Shown here piece by piece: positions 1 through 7,522 of a stretch of 16,094 bases of DNA (positions are counted from its first letter, which is position 1; each line of letters begins with the position of its first letter). The stretch covers positions 1 through 16,094 of the forward strand of contig JAFGOG010000143.1 of assembly GCA_016926595.1 (NCBI GenBank), given 5' to 3'. Source of the DNA: Anaerolineae bacterium. GTDB taxonomy: Bacteria > Chloroflexota > Anaerolineae > JAAYZQ01. A program made the position numbers and the translations under genes. The notes beneath the pieces were generated by a model. That model was not told where the DNA came from. It did not search any database and saw only the letters and a program-made list of their open reading frames with translations.

Positions 1-10
1 CGCCCCTACA

Positions 11-40
11 GGAGGGCGGCCACACGGGGCCGCCCCTACC
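11..40. repeat. Family A palindromic repeat, copy over the selB stop
   Basis: The arms GGGCGGCC (14-21) and GGCCGCCC (28-35) are perfect inverted repeats with a 6-base loop. The 30-base unit differs by two bases from the copies at 15884-15913 and 15979-16008 (C for T in the loop and the last base). Bases 1-10 (CGCCCCTACA) are the right end of a further copy directly abutting this one, so the window opens inside a tandem pair. There is no T-tract, so it is not an obvious intrinsic terminator. It holds the selB stop codon on the minus strand. Confidence 0.85.
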
Positions 41-1961
41 GCAGGACGCGCTCGTCGCCGACACGGCGGGTGATGCGCTTTTCGTCCAGGTAATTGACCA
101 GGGCCAGGGCGTATTTGCGGCTGGCGCCGAACAGGTCGCGGACCTGGGCGACGGTGATCGCCGGGTTGTCGTGCAGGAAGGCGACGATCCGGTCACGCAT
201 GTGCTCGTAGGTTTCGGCCAAAAAGATGACGTCTTCATTCAGGCGGACCAGCCGGCCCTGCTCGAGCAGGGCGTTGAGGACCTGGCCGCCGACGATCTCT
301 TCGCACTGGGCCACCGACGGCGTGGTGTAGGGGCTGTCGCGGAAGAGGTGGAGGAGGTAATCGACCTGGCGCTGCTGGGCGGGGGTGAAGCTGGCGTGGT
401 GGGAAGCCAGCCGCAGGGTGTTGGCATCGCCGGCCAGCCAGCCCTCAGCGCCGGCCAGGGCGACAATCTCGTTGAAGAGGCGCGGGGTGACGGCCGGCAG
501 GCGCTGGGAGAGGCGGCTCTTGACCTCCTCACGGGGCATGCCGGCGCGCAGCGGGAACTGGGCGTGGTACTCGCCCAGCAGGCCTTCCAGCCGCTCGCGC
601 AGCTCGCCCCAGCCAGAGCGGGTAACGACGAAATAGGGGTCAGGGATCGGCGGCAGGGGATCGGCGGCGGTGTATTTGGCGTCGAGGACCAGAACCTGGC
701 CATCGCGGACGAGGGCCGGCAGAGCGTCCCGGGCCTGCTGCCGCCCCAGGCTGCTGCGGGCCAGCAGATCGCCGACTTCCGATGGCTGGCGGCGCTCAAG
801 GGCCTGGAGCAGGATCTCTTCGGGCGTGCCGTGGGTCAGCGTCTCGAGCTGGGCGACGATTTCGGGCCGGAAGCGCTGGTGGCGGCGGCCAGGGAAGGGG
901 TTGACGACGATGCCGCCGCCGATGGTGACGCTGGGCGACGGCTGGCGGAGGATGAAGCGGTCACCTTTGACCAGGGCGATGGGGGCAGCGAGCTTGACCT
1001 GGATCCAGGCCTCGTCGCCGGGAGCCAAGACCTCTTTGTCGAGGAGGCGGACCCGGGCGGGCGCCTCGGCCGCGCCGCTGAAAAAGTCGACCTGGGCGTT
1101 GTGTTTCAGCGGGCCGGGGGCGTCGGCCAGGTAGCGGAGGCGGCAATCGACCAGGGTGGTGGGCTTGAGCCAGCCGGGCACGGTCAGTAACTGGCCGCGC
1201 TGGACCTGGTCCTTGCTGACGCCGGTGAGGTTGACGGCGACACGGCTGCCGGGCACCGCCTGGTCGACTTTGGCTTTGTGGGTCTGCAAGCCGCGGATGC
1301 GGGCCTTGAGCCCCGACGGCAGGAGCTCGACCTCCTGGCCGGCGGCCAGCGGGCCGTCGCTGAGGGTGCCGGTGACGACGGTGCCAAAGCCGGAGATGGT
1401 AAAGACCCGGTCGACCGGCAGGCGGGCCCGGCCGACGTTGCGGCGCGGGGCGACTGTGTCCAGGACGCGCTCCAGCTCGGCGACCAGGTGGTCCAGCCCC
1501 TGGCGGGTCCGCGCCGAGCAGCGAACGATCGGCGCCTCGGCCAGGACGGTGCCATCGAGGACGTCGAGAAGGTCGGCCTCGACCAGCTCGATCCAGTCCT
1601 CGTCTGGGACGGCATCGACCTTGGTCAGGGCGACGACGCCGCCGTGGATGTGGAGCAGGTCGAGGATGGCCAGGTGCTCGCGGGTCTGGGGCATGACACC
1701 CTCGTCGGCGGCGACGACGAACAGGGCAGCATCGATGCCGCCCACGCCGGCGAGCATGTTCTTGATAAAGTCTTTGTGTCCGGGGACGTCGACGATGCCG
1801 ACCTGCTCGCCGCCCGGCAGGGTCAGCCAGGCAAAGCCCAGGTCGATGGTCATGTCACGCTCTTTTTCTTCCTTGAGCCGGTCGGGGTCGATGCCGGTCA
1901 GGGCGTGGACCAGGGTGGACTTGCCGTGATCGACGTGACCGGCGGTGCCTATGACGCGCAT
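36..1961 (-). CDS. selB: Selenocysteine-specific translation elongation factor SelB
   Basis: SelB is a GTPase that carries selenocysteyl-tRNA to the ribosome at UGA codons followed by a SECIS hairpin. The 641-residue protein has the GTPase motifs in order: GHVDHGKS (residues 8-15), switch I with DMTIDLGFAW (36-45), DVPGH (58-62) and TKVD (113-116). These are followed by the EF-Tu-like beta domains and a C-terminal winged-helix half ending TRRVGDERVLR, which is typical of the SECIS-binding end of SelB. Length fits the family. The start chosen is the ATG at 1961, with GAGGGAG just upstream; the reading frame stays open 20 codons further, but that extension is not family-like. The TAG stop (36-38) lies inside a palindromic repeat. 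It is the last gene of the minus-strand cluster, 81 bp after the coiled-coil gene. selA and selC are not seen here. Confidence 0.96.
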   Translation of the reverse strand: MRVIGTAGHVDHGKSTLVHALTGIDPDRLKEEKERDMTIDLGFAWLTLPGGEQVGIVDVPGHKDFIKNMLAGVGGIDAALFVVAADEGVMPQTREHLAILDLLHIHGGVVALTKVDAVPDEDWIELVEADLLDVLDGTVLAEAPIVRCSARTRQGLDHLVAELERVLDTVAPRRNVGRARLPVDRVFTISGFGTVVTGTLSDGPLAAGQEVELLPSGLKARIRGLQTHKAKVDQAVPGSRVAVNLTGVSKDQVQRGQLLTVPGWLKPTTLVDCRLRYLADAPGPLKHNAQVDFFSGAAEAPARVRLLDKEVLAPGDEAWIQVKLAAPIALVKGDRFILRQPSPSVTIGGGIVVNPFPGRRHQRFRPEIVAQLETLTHGTPEEILLQALERRQPSEVGDLLARSSLGRQQARDALPALVRDGQVLVLDAKYTAADPLPPIPDPYFVVTRSGWGELRERLEGLLGEYHAQFPLRAGMPREEVKSRLSQRLPAVTPRLFNEIVALAGAEGWLAGDANTLRLASHHASFTPAQQRQVDYLLHLFRDSPYTTPSVAQCEEIVGGQVLNALLEQGRLVRLNEDVIFLAETYEHMRDRIVAFLHDNPAITVAQVRDLFGASRKYALALVNYLDEKRITRRVGDERVLR

Positions 1962-1985
1962 GGCTCCCTCTGTGTTTGGGCGGAG

Positions 1986-2034
1986 AGATGCTTCGCTTCG
2001 CAGCCGCCAGCGGCCCTGCACGCCAGCATGACAG
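1986..2034. repeat. Family C hairpin repeat, long-loop copy
   Basis: In the 81-bp gap between selB and the coiled-coil gene, ATGCT (1988-1992) runs into TTCGC and is closed by AGCAT (2025-2029), followed by GACAG (2030-2034). The copy at 10773-10800 has the same plan with ACCCT/AGGGT arms, so the arms change together. Here the loop is longer and itself GC-rich. Function unknown. Confidence 0.55.
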
Positions 2035-2042
2035 AGATAGGA

Positions 2043-3236
2043 TTATTCATGTTTGGGCCGCTCTTCGAGGAGGCGGGTCATGTCGCCCTGCCAGCGGCGG
2101 GCGTCCTGGGTCTGAAGGGCAATCTGGCTTTCCAGGAACTTCCACAGAGCGCCGATCTGGACCTGGTGCTGGGACAGGGTCTTGTCGACGGCGAGAAAGC
2201 GGTCGATGGCTTCTTTGTTGCGCTTGGCCTGCTCGCCCCACTGATGCTCCCACGTCAGCAGCTCTTTTTTCCAGCGTTTCTCGTTCTCTTCCTGCCACTG
2301 CTCAAGCTGCCGCTTCTGGCGCTCCTCGCCCAGCCGCTGCAGCTCGGAGGTCTGGGCCTGATCGCGGTTGATCCGTTCCTGGAAGCGCTCGACCGATTCG
2401 ACCACCTGGCGGTCCTTCTGAAAGGCCTCGGCGAACTGGCTCATGCGGGCGCCAAAGTCGTCGATCCGCTTGAGCTGCTCGGTCATGGTGGCCACCCACT
2501 CGGCGGTCTGGCGCTTGACCGCCTCCATTTCCAGGAGCTGGCCGTCGACGAACTCGCGCTGGGCGCCGCGAAGCTGGGCGACCAGCTCACGCAGCTCGGT
2601 CAGGCTGCGCTCCTGGCGGACGGTGGTGTCCTGGATGGTCTGGGTCCGAGAGTTGAGCTGTTCGGTGCGCTTGAGGGCCTCGATCGATTCCTGCTGCAAC
2701 TGGGCGATGCGCTTGGCGTCCTGCTGGCGAGCGTCCTCGAGGAAGGGGACGCGGCGCATGCGGTCCTCCGTCTCCTTGGCCAGGCCGGCGACCTGCTGCT
2801 GGATGACCAGCACCGTCTCGCCGACGCGCTGCTGTTCGGCCTTGCGCAGGCCCATCTCTTCGTCGAGGCGGGGCAGGCGCTGGAGGTCGCGGCGGATCTC
2901 GTTGACGGCGCGCGCAGTGTTGTCACGCTCGATGGCGCGGACCCGCTCGGCCTCGCGGGCTTCGTGCTGGTGGCGCTCTTCGAACTGCTGGAGCATCAGG
3001 GCGACTTCGTCCTTGAGCTGGCGCAGGGCAGCCTCGAGCTGGCTGAATTTGAGGAACTGGGCCTGCAGGCCAGCCAGACGCCCCTCCAGGTCCTGGATGG
3101 TGTGCAACTGGTCGGCGAGCTGCCCTTCCTGGCTCTCGGCCCGCTGCTGGAGGCGGATGAGCTCGGCCTTGTCGCGGCGGTGCTCCTCGTCCAGCCAGGT
3201 TGTCATCTGGGTAAGTTGGTTTATTTCCATCGACAT
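2043..3236 (-). CDS. Long coiled-coil protein of unknown function
   Basis: I do not recognise this 397-residue protein as a named family. It is almost entirely predicted alpha-helix: rich in Glu, Gln, Arg and Leu, with heptad-like Leu spacing through about residues 20-100, 130-240 and 270-345, and only three prolines (122, 164, 394). It has no signal peptide or membrane segment, so a cytoplasmic rod or scaffold is likely. The start chosen is the ATG at 3236, with GGGGAGG eight bases upstream; a second ATG two codons later (3230) is less well spaced, and the frame is open for 50 more codons upstream into phoU, which I treat as chance. It lies 47 bp after phoU and 81 bp before selB, on the same strand. 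A structural or chromosome/cell-envelope role is possible, but the sequence does not decide it. Confidence 0.85.
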   Translation of the reverse strand: MSMEINQLTQMTTWLDEEHRRDKAELIRLQQRAESQEGQLADQLHTIQDLEGRLAGLQAQFLKFSQLEAALRQLKDEVALMLQQFEERHQHEAREAERVRAIERDNTARAVNEIRRDLQRLPRLDEEMGLRKAEQQRVGETVLVIQQQVAGLAKETEDRMRRVPFLEDARQQDAKRIAQLQQESIEALKRTEQLNSRTQTIQDTTVRQERSLTELRELVAQLRGAQREFVDGQLLEMEAVKRQTAEWVATMTEQLKRIDDFGARMSQFAEAFQKDRQVVESVERFQERINRDQAQTSELQRLGEERQKRQLEQWQEENEKRWKKELLTWEHQWGEQAKRNKEAIDRFLAVDKTLSQHQVQIGALWKFLESQIALQTQDARRWQGDMTRLLEERPKHE

Positions 3237-3283
3237 GGGTGGTGCCTCCCCTAATGTGCGCGACAAGTCGCTGATATCAACGG

Positions 3284-3940
3284 CTATTGGTTCAAAGTGA
3301 CGACCTGGCCCGATACGACAAAGACGATGCGCTCGGCGATGTTGGTCGTCCGGTCGGCGATCCGCTCCAGGTTGTGGGCGACCCACAGGAGATAGGTAGC
3401 CTGGCGGATGGCCTGCGGGTCTCGCATCATGATCACCATCAGGTCGTCAAAGACCTGGCTGTAGAGGTTGTCTACGACGGTATCGCACGCTGCAACCCGG
3501 CAGGCGGCCTCGGCATCCTGGTCGGCAAAGGCCCGGAGCACGTTGGTAAGCATCTGGCGGCTCTCGTCGGCCATGCGGGGGATGTCGATCAGGGGCTTGA
3601 TGAAGGGCTGGCCGGCCACCCGGATGGCGAGCTTGGCGATGCCCTCGGTGTAATCGCCGATCCGCTCCAACTCGGCGGCAATGTTGGTCACGGCCAGCAG
3701 GGTGCGCAGGTCGCCGGCCATCGGCTGCTGGGTGGCGATCAGCACCAGGCACTTTTCGTCGATTTCGCGTTGGGCAGCGTTGACCTCGACGTCGCCGTCA
3801 ATCACTTGCCGCGCCAGCTTGACGTCCTGGCGGAGAAGGGCCTGGATCGACTGGTCGAGGGCATGGGCCACCATCTGCCCCACCAGCAACAGGTCGTCCA
3901 ACAACTCTTCAATCTGTTCTTTGAATACCTGCCTGACCAT
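3284..3940 (-). CDS. phoU: PhoU phosphate-signalling regulator
   Basis: PhoU is a cytoplasmic all-helical protein that damps phosphate uptake and Pho two-component signalling by contacting the Pst transporter and the PhoR kinase. The 218-residue product has the two three-helix PhoU repeats, each with its metal-binding signature: ELERIGDYTEGIA near residues 90-102 and NLERIADRTTNIAERI near 190-205. Length matches the family (about 215-240). The ATG at 3940 has GAGGAG a few bases upstream. It is 20 bp downstream of the L,D-transpeptidase gene and 47 bp upstream of the coiled-coil gene. The usual pstSCAB and phoBR partners are absent, so here phoU is separated from its classic operon. Confidence 0.95.
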   Translation of the reverse strand: MVRQVFKEQIEELLDDLLLVGQMVAHALDQSIQALLRQDVKLARQVIDGDVEVNAAQREIDEKCLVLIATQQPMAGDLRTLLAVTNIAAELERIGDYTEGIAKLAIRVAGQPFIKPLIDIPRMADESRQMLTNVLRAFADQDAEAACRVAACDTVVDNLYSQVFDDLMVIMMRDPQAIRQATYLLWVAHNLERIADRTTNIAERIVFVVSGQVVTLNQ

Positions 3941-3960
3941 GGTCTCCTCTGTTCGTCACC

Positions 3961-5346
3961 CTAGTAATGAATGTCCACAGGAATGCCGATCTCGGCCCAG
4001 TCGTAGACTTTTTTGGCGGCGGCGGTGTCAAGGATGACACAGCCGTACGATTGCTTGGTGCCCAGCAGCCCACCCCACATGACGCTGCCGTCGGGGCGGA
4101 TGGGCAGGGCGTGGATGCCGTTTTCGATGCCGCCGACGTAATAGATGCCCAGCCAGTAGGGCATTTTGAGCCGCCAGATGCTGGAGTAGGCCATCGGAAT
4201 TTTGTCCAAGACGTGGTAGTGGCCGGTGGCGGTGTCGCGGCCGGGCAGGCCGGTGGAGGTGGCATAGCGGTAGATGAGATTGTCGCCTTCCCAGGCGTAA
4301 AAGCGCTGGTCGCCGATGTCGATCTCGATCCGTTTTGGCGGAAATAGCTCGAACATGACGGCGTCGAGGTGAGCCTGGGCCTCGGCGTCGCCGGGCTGGA
4401 GGGCCAAGGCGGCCTCCAGGTCGGCGCGGGCCTCTTGGTACCTGGCCTTTTGCTCATGGGCGATGCCCCGCTGGCGGTAGGCCTGGGCCATGGAGGCGAC
4501 GGTGTCGGGATAGTCGGGTATGGCGTCGCGGACCGGGGTGAGGGCCTCGATGGCAGCGGTCCAGTCGCCAGCGGCGAGCGCCTGCTGCCCGACCAGGAAG
4601 GAGCGGGCGGCCTGCTGCCAGCGGACGGCCTCAGCGCCGGCCGGCGCCAGGGCAACGGCCTGGTCAAATTGGACGAGGGCATCGGCGGTCTGCCGGGCCC
4701 GGACGAGAGCCTGGCCGTAGGTGAGATGGACCGTGACGGTCCAACGCCGCACCTCGTCGCTGCCCGGATCGACGCTGTCCATGATGTCGACGATCTCAAA
4801 GGCGCGCTGCCAGTCGGCCTGGGACAGGGCCGTCTGTAGCTGGGGCGCAAACTCGGCCACGATCTGGCCGGGCGCCAGTGTCGGCAGGGGAGTGGAGGCG
4901 GGGGTGGGGGTGGGCAGGAGCCGGGCCAGGCTGGCGTCGATCGGCCCCCAGACGAGCACCGCCGCGACAGCAGCGACGGCGACGACGGCCAGCAGCAGGA
5001 GAAGGCGGGCCGAGACCGGCCGGCGCGCCGGCGGAGCAGGGACCAGGAGGGAGGGCGGCGCCGGCTCGGCCAACTCGGCGCGGGCGGAGAGGTTGGACGG
5101 ATCGAGGGCCAGGACCTGGCGCAGGTATGCCTGCCGGTCGTGGGGGTCGTCGGCCAGCGACGCCAGGCGCTGCCAGGCCTGGACGCAGGCGGGATCGGCC
5201 TCGATGGCGGCGCGCAGCAAGCAGCGCGCCCCGGCGGCATCGCCCTGACGGGCAAGGATGCGGGCGGCATCGAGGTGGAGCTGGGCCTGGCGGCCAGGAT
5301 CGACGCTCTGTCGAAAGCGCTGCAGGCTTGTGCGGTCGTCTGCCAA
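3961..5346 (-). CDS. TPR-containing membrane L,D-transpeptidase (YkuD domain)
   Basis: Predicted enzyme of cell-wall cross-linking outside the membrane. With the TTG start at 5346 the protein has 461 residues: TPR-like helices (about 18-100), a proline-rich stretch, one membrane helix (about 114-133), a Thr/Pro linker (144-159), more TPR-like helices (175-330) and a C-terminal YkuD domain (about 338-461). The catalytic region keeps the upstream histidine (GIHALP, His412) and the cysteine (Cys436), but reads SYGCVIL where the family usually has SHGC followed by Arg or Asn. The frame is open to an ATG at 5430, but a promoter (5381-5410) lies inside that extension. The TTG follows GAGGGGA at a long spacing of 14 bases, so the start is the weakest part of this call. 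It is the first gene of the minus-strand cluster. TPRs on both sides of the membrane suggest partner binding. Confidence 0.85.
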   Translation of the reverse strand: MADDRTSLQRFRQSVDPGRQAQLHLDAARILARQGDAAGARCLLRAAIEADPACVQAWQRLASLADDPHDRQAYLRQVLALDPSNLSARAELAEPAPPSLLVPAPPARRPVSARLLLLLAVVAVAAVAAVLVWGPIDASLARLLPTPTPASTPLPTLAPGQIVAEFAPQLQTALSQADWQRAFEIVDIMDSVDPGSDEVRRWTVTVHLTYGQALVRARQTADALVQFDQAVALAPAGAEAVRWQQAARSFLVGQQALAAGDWTAAIEALTPVRDAIPDYPDTVASMAQAYRQRGIAHEQKARYQEARADLEAALALQPGDAEAQAHLDAVMFELFPPKRIEIDIGDQRFYAWEGDNLIYRYATSTGLPGRDTATGHYHVLDKIPMAYSSIWRLKMPYWLGIYYVGGIENGIHALPIRPDGSVMWGGLLGTKQSYGCVILDTAAAKKVYDWAEIGIPVDIHY

Positions 5347-5380
5347 TCTAGTTGCGCAACTCCCCTCTATAAACAGGCTT

Positions 5381-5410
5381 ATTATAACACGAAACGCTAA
5401 CTTGCGCCAA
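5381..5410 (-). promoter_or_regulatory. Promoter for the L,D-transpeptidase cluster
   Basis: On the minus strand, TTGGCG (5405-5410) and a perfect TATAAT (5381-5386) are separated by 18 bases. Transcription would begin near 5374 and give a leader of about 28 bases containing GAGGGGA (5361-5367) and the 10-base palindrome GTTGCGCAAC (5351-5360) between it and the proposed TTG start. Confidence 0.7.
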
Positions 5411-5457
5411 ACAGTTCCCGGACGCGACATTGGGCGTGCGTCGCACCTCTCGCGCCT

Positions 5458-5486
5458 TTGCGGCTGAGGGCAAAGTAGGGTATAAT
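5458..5486 (+). promoter_or_regulatory. Promoter for the rmd-gmd glycan run
   Basis: TTGCGG (5458-5463) and a perfect TATAAT (5481-5486) are 17 bases apart. The predicted transcript starts near 5493, about 40 bases before the rmd ATG. An inverted repeat CTTTGC/GCAAAG (5456-5461 and 5470-5475) overlaps the -35 box and spacer and could be an operator, though six-base arms can occur by chance. This promoter is arranged back to back with the promoter at 5381-5410. Confidence 0.7.
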
Positions 5487-5532
5487 AGCCGATGCGAGGC
5501 GCGACGAGGCGATATTGGGCGCAAGGGAGGGC

Positions 5533-6495
5533 ATGTTGAAAGCACTGATCACCGGCATTTCAGGCTTTGTGGGCAGCTACCTGGCCGAATACCTGCTGGA
5601 ACAACCTGGCTGGCAAGTGGCGGGGACGGTGTTCGGGCCGTATGCCAATATCGCCAACCTGCGCGAGAAGCTGGATCTGTACCCTGCCGAGCTGTCGCGG
5701 CTGGAGGTAATGACCTTTATCCTGGAGCAGTGCCGGCCGGATGTGATCTTTCACCTGGCCGCGCAGCCGCTGGTGCAGATGTCCAGACAAGATCCGTGGG
5801 GCACGCTCGAAACAAATATCCGGGTGCAGCTCAATGTGCTGGAGGGGGTGGCGCAGGTCAAGCCCGACTGCCGGGTGTTGGTGGTCGGCTCGGCGGAGGA
5901 GTATGGGCTGGTAGGGGCAGACGAGCTGCCGATCGACGAAGACACACCGCTCCGGCCGCTGAGCGCCTATGCGACCAGTAAGATCGTCCAGGACCTGTTG
6001 GGGCTGCAATATTACCTGACGCACCGCCTGTACGTGGTGCGGGTGCGGCCATTTAACCACATCGGCCCCCGCCAGCGATTGGGTTTTGTCACTCCCGACC
6101 TGGCCCGGCAGATCGCAGCGGCAGAGCTGGGGCTACAGCCGCCGGTGATCGAGGTTGGGAACCTGGCGGCCCGGCGCGATTTTTCGGACGTTCGGGACGT
6201 GATCCGCGCTTATGTGCTGGCGATCACAGAGGGGGAAGCGGGACAGGTGTACAATGTCGGATCGGGGCGATCACGGTCGATCCAGGAGGTGCTCGATTCG
6301 CTGCTGGCGCTGAGCCCGACGCCGATCGAGGTACGGCAGGATCCACAGCGGATGCGGCCATCAGACGTGCCGGAGATGGTGTGCGACGCCAGCCGCCTGC
6401 GCCGGCAGACGGGTTGGGAACCGGCGATCCCGTTCGAGCAGAGCCTGCGCGACGTGTTGGAATATTGGCGCCAGACCCTTGGCGCCAGACCCTGA
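5533..6495 (+). CDS. rmd: GDP-6-deoxy-D-mannose (GDP-4-keto-rhamnose) reductase, Rmd-like
   Basis: This is a 320-residue extended short-chain dehydrogenase. It shows the nucleotide-binding loop TGISGFVG (7-14), the catalytic Ser120, and Tyr146/Lys150 in [29 protein letters not shown] (first part 172-180) is typical of GDP-4-keto-6-deoxymannose reductases, which reduce the Gmd product to GDP-D-rhamnose. The gmd gene follows 43 bp downstream, which strongly supports this assignment over other NAD-dependent epimerases. The ATG at 5533 follows AAGGGAGG closely; a TTG one codon later would be better spaced, and a TTG at 5515 is possible but poorly placed. The last nine residues (RQTLGARP region) come from a 14-bp tandem duplication and a hairpin repeat that also contains the stop, so the native C-terminus was probably shorter. 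Confidence 0.85.
   Translation: MLKALITGISGFVGSYLAEYLLEQPGWQVAGTVFGPYANIANLREKLDLYPAELSRLEVMTFILEQCRPDVIFHLAAQPLVQMSRQDPWGTLETNIRVQLNVLEGVAQVKPDCRVLVVGSAEEYGLVGADELPIDEDTPLRPLSAYATSKIVQDLLGLQYYLTHRLYVVRVRPFNHIGPRQRLGFVTPDLARQIAAAELGLQPPVIEVGNLAARRDFSDVRDVIRAYVLAITEGEAGQVYNVGSGRSRSIQEVLDSLLALSPTPIEVRQDPQRMRPSDVPEMVCDASRLRRQTGWEPAIPFEQSLRDVLEYWRQTLGARP
6465..6492 (+). repeat. 14-bp tandem duplication at the rmd 3' end
   Basis: TTGGCGCCAGACCC occurs twice with no gap (6465-6478 and 6479-6492), inside the last codons of rmd. The second unit runs into the family B hairpin. Fourteen bases is not a multiple of three, so the duplication shifted the frame at the end of the gene. Confidence 0.9.
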
Positions 6496-6520
6496 GGGTT
6501 TTCTGAAACCCCTGGGGTCT
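6487..6520. repeat. Family B hairpin repeat at the rmd stop
   Basis: Arms 6487-6501 (AGACCCTGAGGGTTT) and 6506-6520 (AAACCCCTGGGGTCT) pair at 12 of 15 positions, with two of the three central mismatches being G-T wobbles, around the loop TCTG. The rmd TGA (6493-6495) is inside the left arm, and the gmd start lies 18 bases after the hairpin. There is no T-tract, so full termination is unlikely; it may attenuate transcription or stabilise mRNA. Related to 12938-12970. Confidence 0.75.
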
Positions 6521-6538
6521 TGTCTCAAGGGACGAGGG

Positions 6539-7522
6539 ATGACAAAAAGAGCACTCATTACCGGGATTACCGGTCAAGACGGTTCGTACCTGGCCGAGCT
6601 GCTGCTGGGAAAGGGGTACGAGGTGATCGGCATGGTGCGCCGGTCGAGCACGGTCAATTTTGGGCGGATCGAGCAGATCCAGGACCAGGTGACGCTGGTG
6701 CAGGGCGATCTGTTGGATCAGACGTCGCTGATCGACATTATGCGCGAGTCTCAGCCCGACGAGATCTATAACCTGGCGGCGCAGAGTTTTGTGCCGATTT
6801 CGTGGAAGCAGCCGGTGCTGACCGGCGAGTTCACGGCGCTGGGGGTGACGCGGATGCTGGAAGCGATGCGGGCCGCGGCGCCACAGGCCCGTTTCTACCA
6901 GGCGTCGTCGAGCGAGATGTTTGGCAAGGTGCACGAGGTGCCGCAGAACGAGCGGACGCCGTTCTACCCGCGCAGCCCGTACGGGGTGGCCAAGGTGTAC
7001 GGGCATTGGATCACGGTCAATTACCGGGAGAGCTATGGCCTGTTCGCCTGCTCGGGCGTCCTGTTCAACCACGAGAGCCCGCGGCGAGGGCTGGAGTTTG
7101 TGACGCGGAAGGTGAGCCACGGAGCGGCGCAGGTCAAGCTGGGGCTGGCCCACGAGCTGCGGCTGGGCAACCTGGAAGCACGCCGCGATTGGGGTTTTGC
7201 CGGGGATTATGTCGAGGCGATGTGGCGGATGCTGCAGCAAGGGTCGCCCGACGATTATGTGGTGGGCACGGGCGAGACGCACTCGGTGCGGGAGCTGTGC
7301 CAGGCGGCGTTCGGCTACCTGGGCCTGAATTGGGAAGAGCACGTCGTGGTCGATCAGAAGCTGATCCGGCCGGCGGAGGTGGACCTGTTGGTGAGCGATC
7401 CGCGCAAGGCACGGGAGACGCTGGGCTGGCAGCCGACGGTGTCGTTCGAGGGGCTGATCCGGATGATGGTGGATGCGGACATGGCGCATCTGAAGCAGAT
7501 ACACGGGGGCAGGCAACAATGA
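6539..7522 (+). CDS. gmd: GDP-mannose 4,6-dehydratase
   Basis: Gmd converts GDP-mannose to GDP-4-keto-6-deoxymannose, the branch point for GDP-D-rhamnose and related sugars. The 327-residue protein has the NADP loop [13 protein letters not shown] (8-20), [11 protein letters not shown] (34-44), YNLAAQSFV (77-85), the catalytic SSSEMFG (123-129) and Tyr148-x3-Lys152 in SPYGVAK, and the substrate-binding [10 protein letters not shown] (175-184). Length and motifs are typical of the family. The ATG at 6539 is preceded by AAGGGACGAGGG; the frame is open 20 codons upstream only through hairpin sequence. Its TGA overlaps the ATG of the phosphohexomutase (ATGA), so the two are likely translationally coupled. 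Confidence 0.97.
   Translation: MTKRALITGITGQDGSYLAELLLGKGYEVIGMVRRSSTVNFGRIEQIQDQVTLVQGDLLDQTSLIDIMRESQPDEIYNLAAQSFVPISWKQPVLTGEFTALGVTRMLEAMRAAAPQARFYQASSSEMFGKVHEVPQNERTPFYPRSPYGVAKVYGHWITVNYRESYGLFACSGVLFNHESPRRGLEFVTRKVSHGAAQVKLGLAHELRLGNLEARRDWGFAGDYVEAMWRMLQQGSPDDYVVGTGETHSVRELCQAAFGYLGLNWEEHVVVDQKLIRPAEVDLLVSDPRKARETLGWQPTVSFEGLIRMMVDADMAHLKQIHGGRQQ

Noticed and set aside
14..35. Terminator for selB
   Set aside because: The palindrome is strong but no T-tract follows on the minus strand, so I list it as a repeat only.
1278..3254. A 658-codon plus-strand open frame opposite selB and the coiled-coil gene
   Set aside because: It is the mirror of GC-rich codon usage on the other strand, spans two well-supported genes and a gap, and resembles no family.
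6802..7518. Upstream extension of the phosphohexomutase frame through gmd
   Set aside because: The conserved N-terminus begins at 7519 and gmd is unmistakable in the other frame.
6224..7519. A 431-codon minus-strand open frame opposite rmd and gmd
   Set aside because: Antisense shadow crossing a hairpin and two real genes; no recognisable domain.
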